Assembly: GCA_028281025.1 (NCBI GenBank)
Contig: JANQKR010000001.1
Span: forward strand, 1 to 41,126
Source of the DNA: Croceivirga sp.
GTDB lineage: Bacteria > Bacteroidota > Bacteroidia > Flavobacteriales > Flavobacteriaceae
Direction: 5' to 3'
Length of the DNA: 41,126 nucleotides
A model generated the notes under the pieces. The model was not told the origin of the DNA. It saw only the letters and a list, made by a program, of their open reading frames with translations, and did not search any database. Positions 39,294 through 41,126 of the stretch are shown here, one piece after another (positions within the stretch are counted from its first letter, which is position 1; every line of letters begins with the position of its first letter). The position numbers were made by a program, and so were the translations under genes.

Positions 39294-39473
39294 ATGCTAC
39301 AAAATACTAAAAAAAGCTTTCGCGCAAGACCATTTGATGTAGCAATAGACCATCAAAGGGGTTATCCAATAGCACTTTATTACGATCCAAACACTGGCCC
39401 ATCCATGGCCTGGAGTGTGATGGTAAAGAATTCGGTTAAATCCCGATTACTAAGATTTTCATCAAAAAAATAA
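39294..39473 (+). CDS. Possible 59-aa basic protein, unknown function
   Basis: An ORF read from the sequence in the amtB-to-barrel gap: MLQNTKKSFRARPFDVAIDH at the start, then a middle part containing YYDPNTGP and MAWSVMV, and a basic tail (SVKSRLLRFSSKK). There is no signal peptide or membrane helix. No family is recognised. A separate 10-codon ORF (39278-39310) precedes it. The 337-bp gap has no other gene; it also contains a 6-bp GCCCAT/ATGGGC hairpin at 39246-39261. Weak evidence: no clear promoter and only ORF length and plausible composition support it. Confidence 0.4.
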   Translation: MLQNTKKSFRARPFDVAIDHQRGYPIALYYDPNTGPSMAWSVMVKNSVKSRLLRFSSKK

Positions 39474-39507
39474 CCAATTATTAATTCTTTTTTAAAACCT
39501 AGAAATC

Positions 39508-40257
39508 ATGTTGAAAAAACGAACAATTCTAATCGCACTATGCGGAATTCTGGCCCTTTCGGGGAAAAGTTGGGCCCAAGATACCCCAAGTATTGACGAC
39601 AAAGTGGATGTTGGGCTTAGCCTAAATCTTGATGCCTTTTTTGGCTTTAACCCTATGATGGCCATTTCATATGCTTTGAGCGATTCCGATGCCTTAACTT
39701 TTTATGGCATCCAATGGGGTGCAGGTACCGGATCTGCATGGGGCCAGTGGACAGAATTTGGTATTGGGTACAACAAGACCGTTGGTGCCTTTGACATTAA
39801 CCCCCAATTGGGCTTCACCATGGGTAGCCTTCTCTCTAGCGGTGCCGCCCAACCTGGTATCATCGGAGACGGTATAGTCCCCAACCTAACCGTAAATCTT
39901 GGTACGGAGCAATTGGAGGGACAATTTTACTTTGGATATTACGGTGCCTTGAGCGATGAGACGGCAACAGGGCAGTCCACCAACAATTACGTACACTATT
40001 GGGCCAATCTGGGCTATAAAGTATCTGACTTTTTCTCCGTTGGAGGGCATTTTGAGGAACTCTTTCTCTCTGGAGGTTCCACCAATGGCGGTGGCGATCT
40101 GGACAGGGCCGATGGCTACGTTTGGTTGGGTCCATACATACAGTTTCAAAAAGGGAACGCCGGCCTAAGGTTTTCCTTTGGCGGGAACCTTGCGGATGAA
40201 GATGATCGCTTTGCCCCCAACGACTTTTATAAGTTAGCATTTTTTATGTCCCTGTAG
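39508..40257 (+). CDS. Secreted outer-membrane beta-barrel-like protein next to amtB
   Basis: A 249-aa protein with a signal peptide (cleavage near SWAQ, residue 23) and repeated amphipathic beta strands with Gly/aromatic turns: MMAISYALSDSDALTFYGIQ, FGIGYNKTVGAFDINPQLGF, and VGGHFEELFLSGGS, ending in a hydrophobic strand (KLAFFMSL). It resembles DUF6733-type proteins that I recall near ammonium transporter genes, but the match is from memory. It could be an outer-membrane pore assisting ammonium uptake; this is an inference from location. The start is ATG at 39508. Confidence 0.72.
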   Translation: MLKKRTILIALCGILALSGKSWAQDTPSIDDKVDVGLSLNLDAFFGFNPMMAISYALSDSDALTFYGIQWGAGTGSAWGQWTEFGIGYNKTVGAFDINPQLGFTMGSLLSSGAAQPGIIGDGIVPNLTVNLGTEQLEGQFYFGYYGALSDETATGQSTNNYVHYWANLGYKVSDFFSVGGHFEELFLSGGSTNGGGDLDRADGYVWLGPYIQFQKGNAGLRFSFGGNLADEDDRFAPNDFYKLAFFMSL

Positions 40258-40297
40258 TACGGACTTTAAACCCTTTGGAAAATGGTCGCGAGGCCAA

Positions 40298-40939
40298 CTA
40301 ATCCAAAGAAAACTGTTTTACTCCTGCCATCACCTTGGTATTCATAAAATTTTGCCTTGGCACCAAGGGGCAGGAGTATTTTTTATTGTACACACAATAC
40401 GGATTGTAGGCCCTATTAAAATCAATGACCAAGGTATTGCCTTCAGGGATTTTTAGGTTCAAATAGCGGCCTCCCCCGTAGGTCTCCTCCCCATTGGTCA
40501 AATCCATAAACGGAAGAAAGAGGTATTCTTCATTCACTGCGACATTTGTTGATTCCAAGCTTTTGTAGACTTCCAATTGGTGCTCGGTACCATTCAGTGA
40601 AAAGTAGGCGATTCCATAAACCACTTCCCAGGACGTTCTATCCGTAGTAGTTGGCATCCTAAACGGTTTGGCGTTTGGTGTTCGTTCAAATCTTGCGGTT
40701 ACCACATATGTAGTGTCCGCAGGGAAAAAATCCAAGCCTTCAAAATCCTTTCGAAATCTATCGGGCAATGGCGAGGTTTCAGGGTCCTTAAACTCTTCAT
40801 TCGTTTTCTCCTGATACTCCAAAATAGTTTGGAGTTTTGCCGGTACTGCATCGACCTCTTTTGCGCGTTCATCGTGATATTTTTTTCCCTGTCCACAGGA
40901 ACACAGAACTAAAACCAGGATATATCCAAGATGTTTCAT
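40298..40939 (-). CDS. DUF1684 lipoprotein
   Basis: A 213-aa lipoprotein. ATG at 40939 gives the signal peptide MKHLGYILVLVLCSCGQG with a lipobox ahead of Cys13 or Cys15; the outer ATG at 40954 adds five residues and is less likely. The DUF1684 domain (about 60-213) shows GIAYFSLNGTEHQLEVYKS, YLFLPFMDLTNGEETYGGGR and the family ending FNRAYNPYCVYNKKYSCPLV, with paired Cys. The function is unknown. It faces the barrel gene tail to tail with a 40-bp gap that includes a weak CTTTGGA/TCCAAAG inverted repeat (40273-40308). Confidence 0.88.
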   Translation of the reverse strand: MKHLGYILVLVLCSCGQGKKYHDERAKEVDAVPAKLQTILEYQEKTNEEFKDPETSPLPDRFRKDFEGLDFFPADTTYVVTARFERTPNAKPFRMPTTTDRTSWEVVYGIAYFSLNGTEHQLEVYKSLESTNVAVNEEYLFLPFMDLTNGEETYGGGRYLNLKIPEGNTLVIDFNRAYNPYCVYNKKYSCPLVPRQNFMNTKVMAGVKQFSLD

Positions 40940-40998
40940 TCCATAAAAATACATTAGTCCGATTTTTTTCCAAGGGAATTGTACCTTTTACCCAAAAT

Positions 40999-41126
40999 AT
41001 GGATATGAAAGCATTGTTGACCTTTGGTATACTGGCCTTTTTCCTTATGGGTTGCCAGAATCAAGTAGAACCACCAGTTGTAAAAGCCGAAAGGGTGTTT
41101 CCTACCATTGCCCCCAATCGATATAA
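40999..41126 (+). CDS. Lipoprotein gene, 5' part only
   Basis: The window ends inside this gene. MDMKALLTFGILAFFLMGCQ is a lipoprotein signal peptide with lipobox LMGC, followed by NQVEPPVVKAERVFPTIAPN and the last readable residues Arg-Tyr. ATG at 40999 is reported; ATG at 41005 is equally possible. Too little is left to name a family. Confidence 0.65.
   Translation, partial: MDMKALLTFGILAFFLMGCQNQVEPPVVKAERVFPTIAPNRY

Overview
The window reads as a stretch of core chromosome from a marine-type Flavobacteriaceae (Bacteroidota) bacterium. Three things support this: moderate-to-low G+C; repeated exact matches to the Bacteroidota -7 promoter element TAnnTTTG close to start codons (eleven sites found by eye) with little reliance on Shine-Dalgarno sequences; and lineage-typical genes, including DUF3276, DUF6268, DUF4920, a long NusB, DnaJ with two zinc motifs, MnmD as a separate methyltransferase, and a cyclophilin-FKBP fusion. 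The genus cannot be fixed from the sequence alone; Muricauda/Maribacter-like is a guess. No tRNA, rRNA, IS element, phage gene or CRISPR array was seen.

Layout. 1-4.3 kb: HMG-CoA lyase between two palindromic intergenic repeats, a LysE-type exporter, a Dabb protein, a secreted DinB protein, PyrD and a small secreted protein. 4.4-7.6 kb: peptidase T overlapping a YdeI/DUF1801 protein, facing a Tat-exported Gfo/Idh/MocA oxidoreductase. 7.6-9.4 kb: yajC, a DUF1573 lipoprotein and nusB. 9.6-14.4 kb: a solitary ABC exporter half with a degenerate Walker B, DUF3276, and a large secreted M14 peptidase. 14.4-16.4 kb: a PlsC-like acyltransferase coupled to a bile-acid/sodium symporter family protein. 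16.4-19.2 kb: a thiol/redox group (CxxC redoxin, cupin, GNAT, DinB/YfiT, 1-Cys peroxiredoxin). 19.3-21 kb: two LVIVD lipoproteins and a 27-aa membrane peptide. 21-24.3 kb: PPIase fusion, M28 peptidase and PPK2. 24.5-30.4 kb: a helical membrane-anchored protein facing a five-gene operon (ABC ATPase, ABC permease, MscS channel, DUF6268, HTH-less NtrC-type regulator). 30.7-32.4 kb: grpE-dnaJ. 32.6-36.4 kb: TIGR01777 oxidoreductase, DUF4920-mnmD, ilvE and a MazG-like pyrophosphohydrolase. 36.4-37.3 kb: two small membrane proteins and the CrcB fluoride channel. 37.5-40.3 kb: glnK-amtB, a 59-codon ORF and an outer-membrane protein. 40.3 kb to the end: a DUF1684 lipoprotein and the 5' end of another lipoprotein gene.

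How they work together. Most genes are housekeeping. The clearest functional units are the nitrogen module (PII, Amt, outer-membrane barrel), the chaperone operon (GrpE-DnaJ, with the PPIase and DUF1573/YajC envelope genes elsewhere), the redox cluster at 16.4-19.2 kb, and the ABC/MscS/regulator operon. No single defence-like or mobile system stands out. The items most worth follow-up are the two sub-60-aa membrane proteins that look like paralogues (20.9 and 36.7 kb), the repeated CCTA/TAGG dyads ahead of glnK, the NtrC-like protein with no DNA-binding domain and an altered GAFTGA loop, the palindromic operator inside the ABC exporter promoter, and the palindromic repeat at the left edge.
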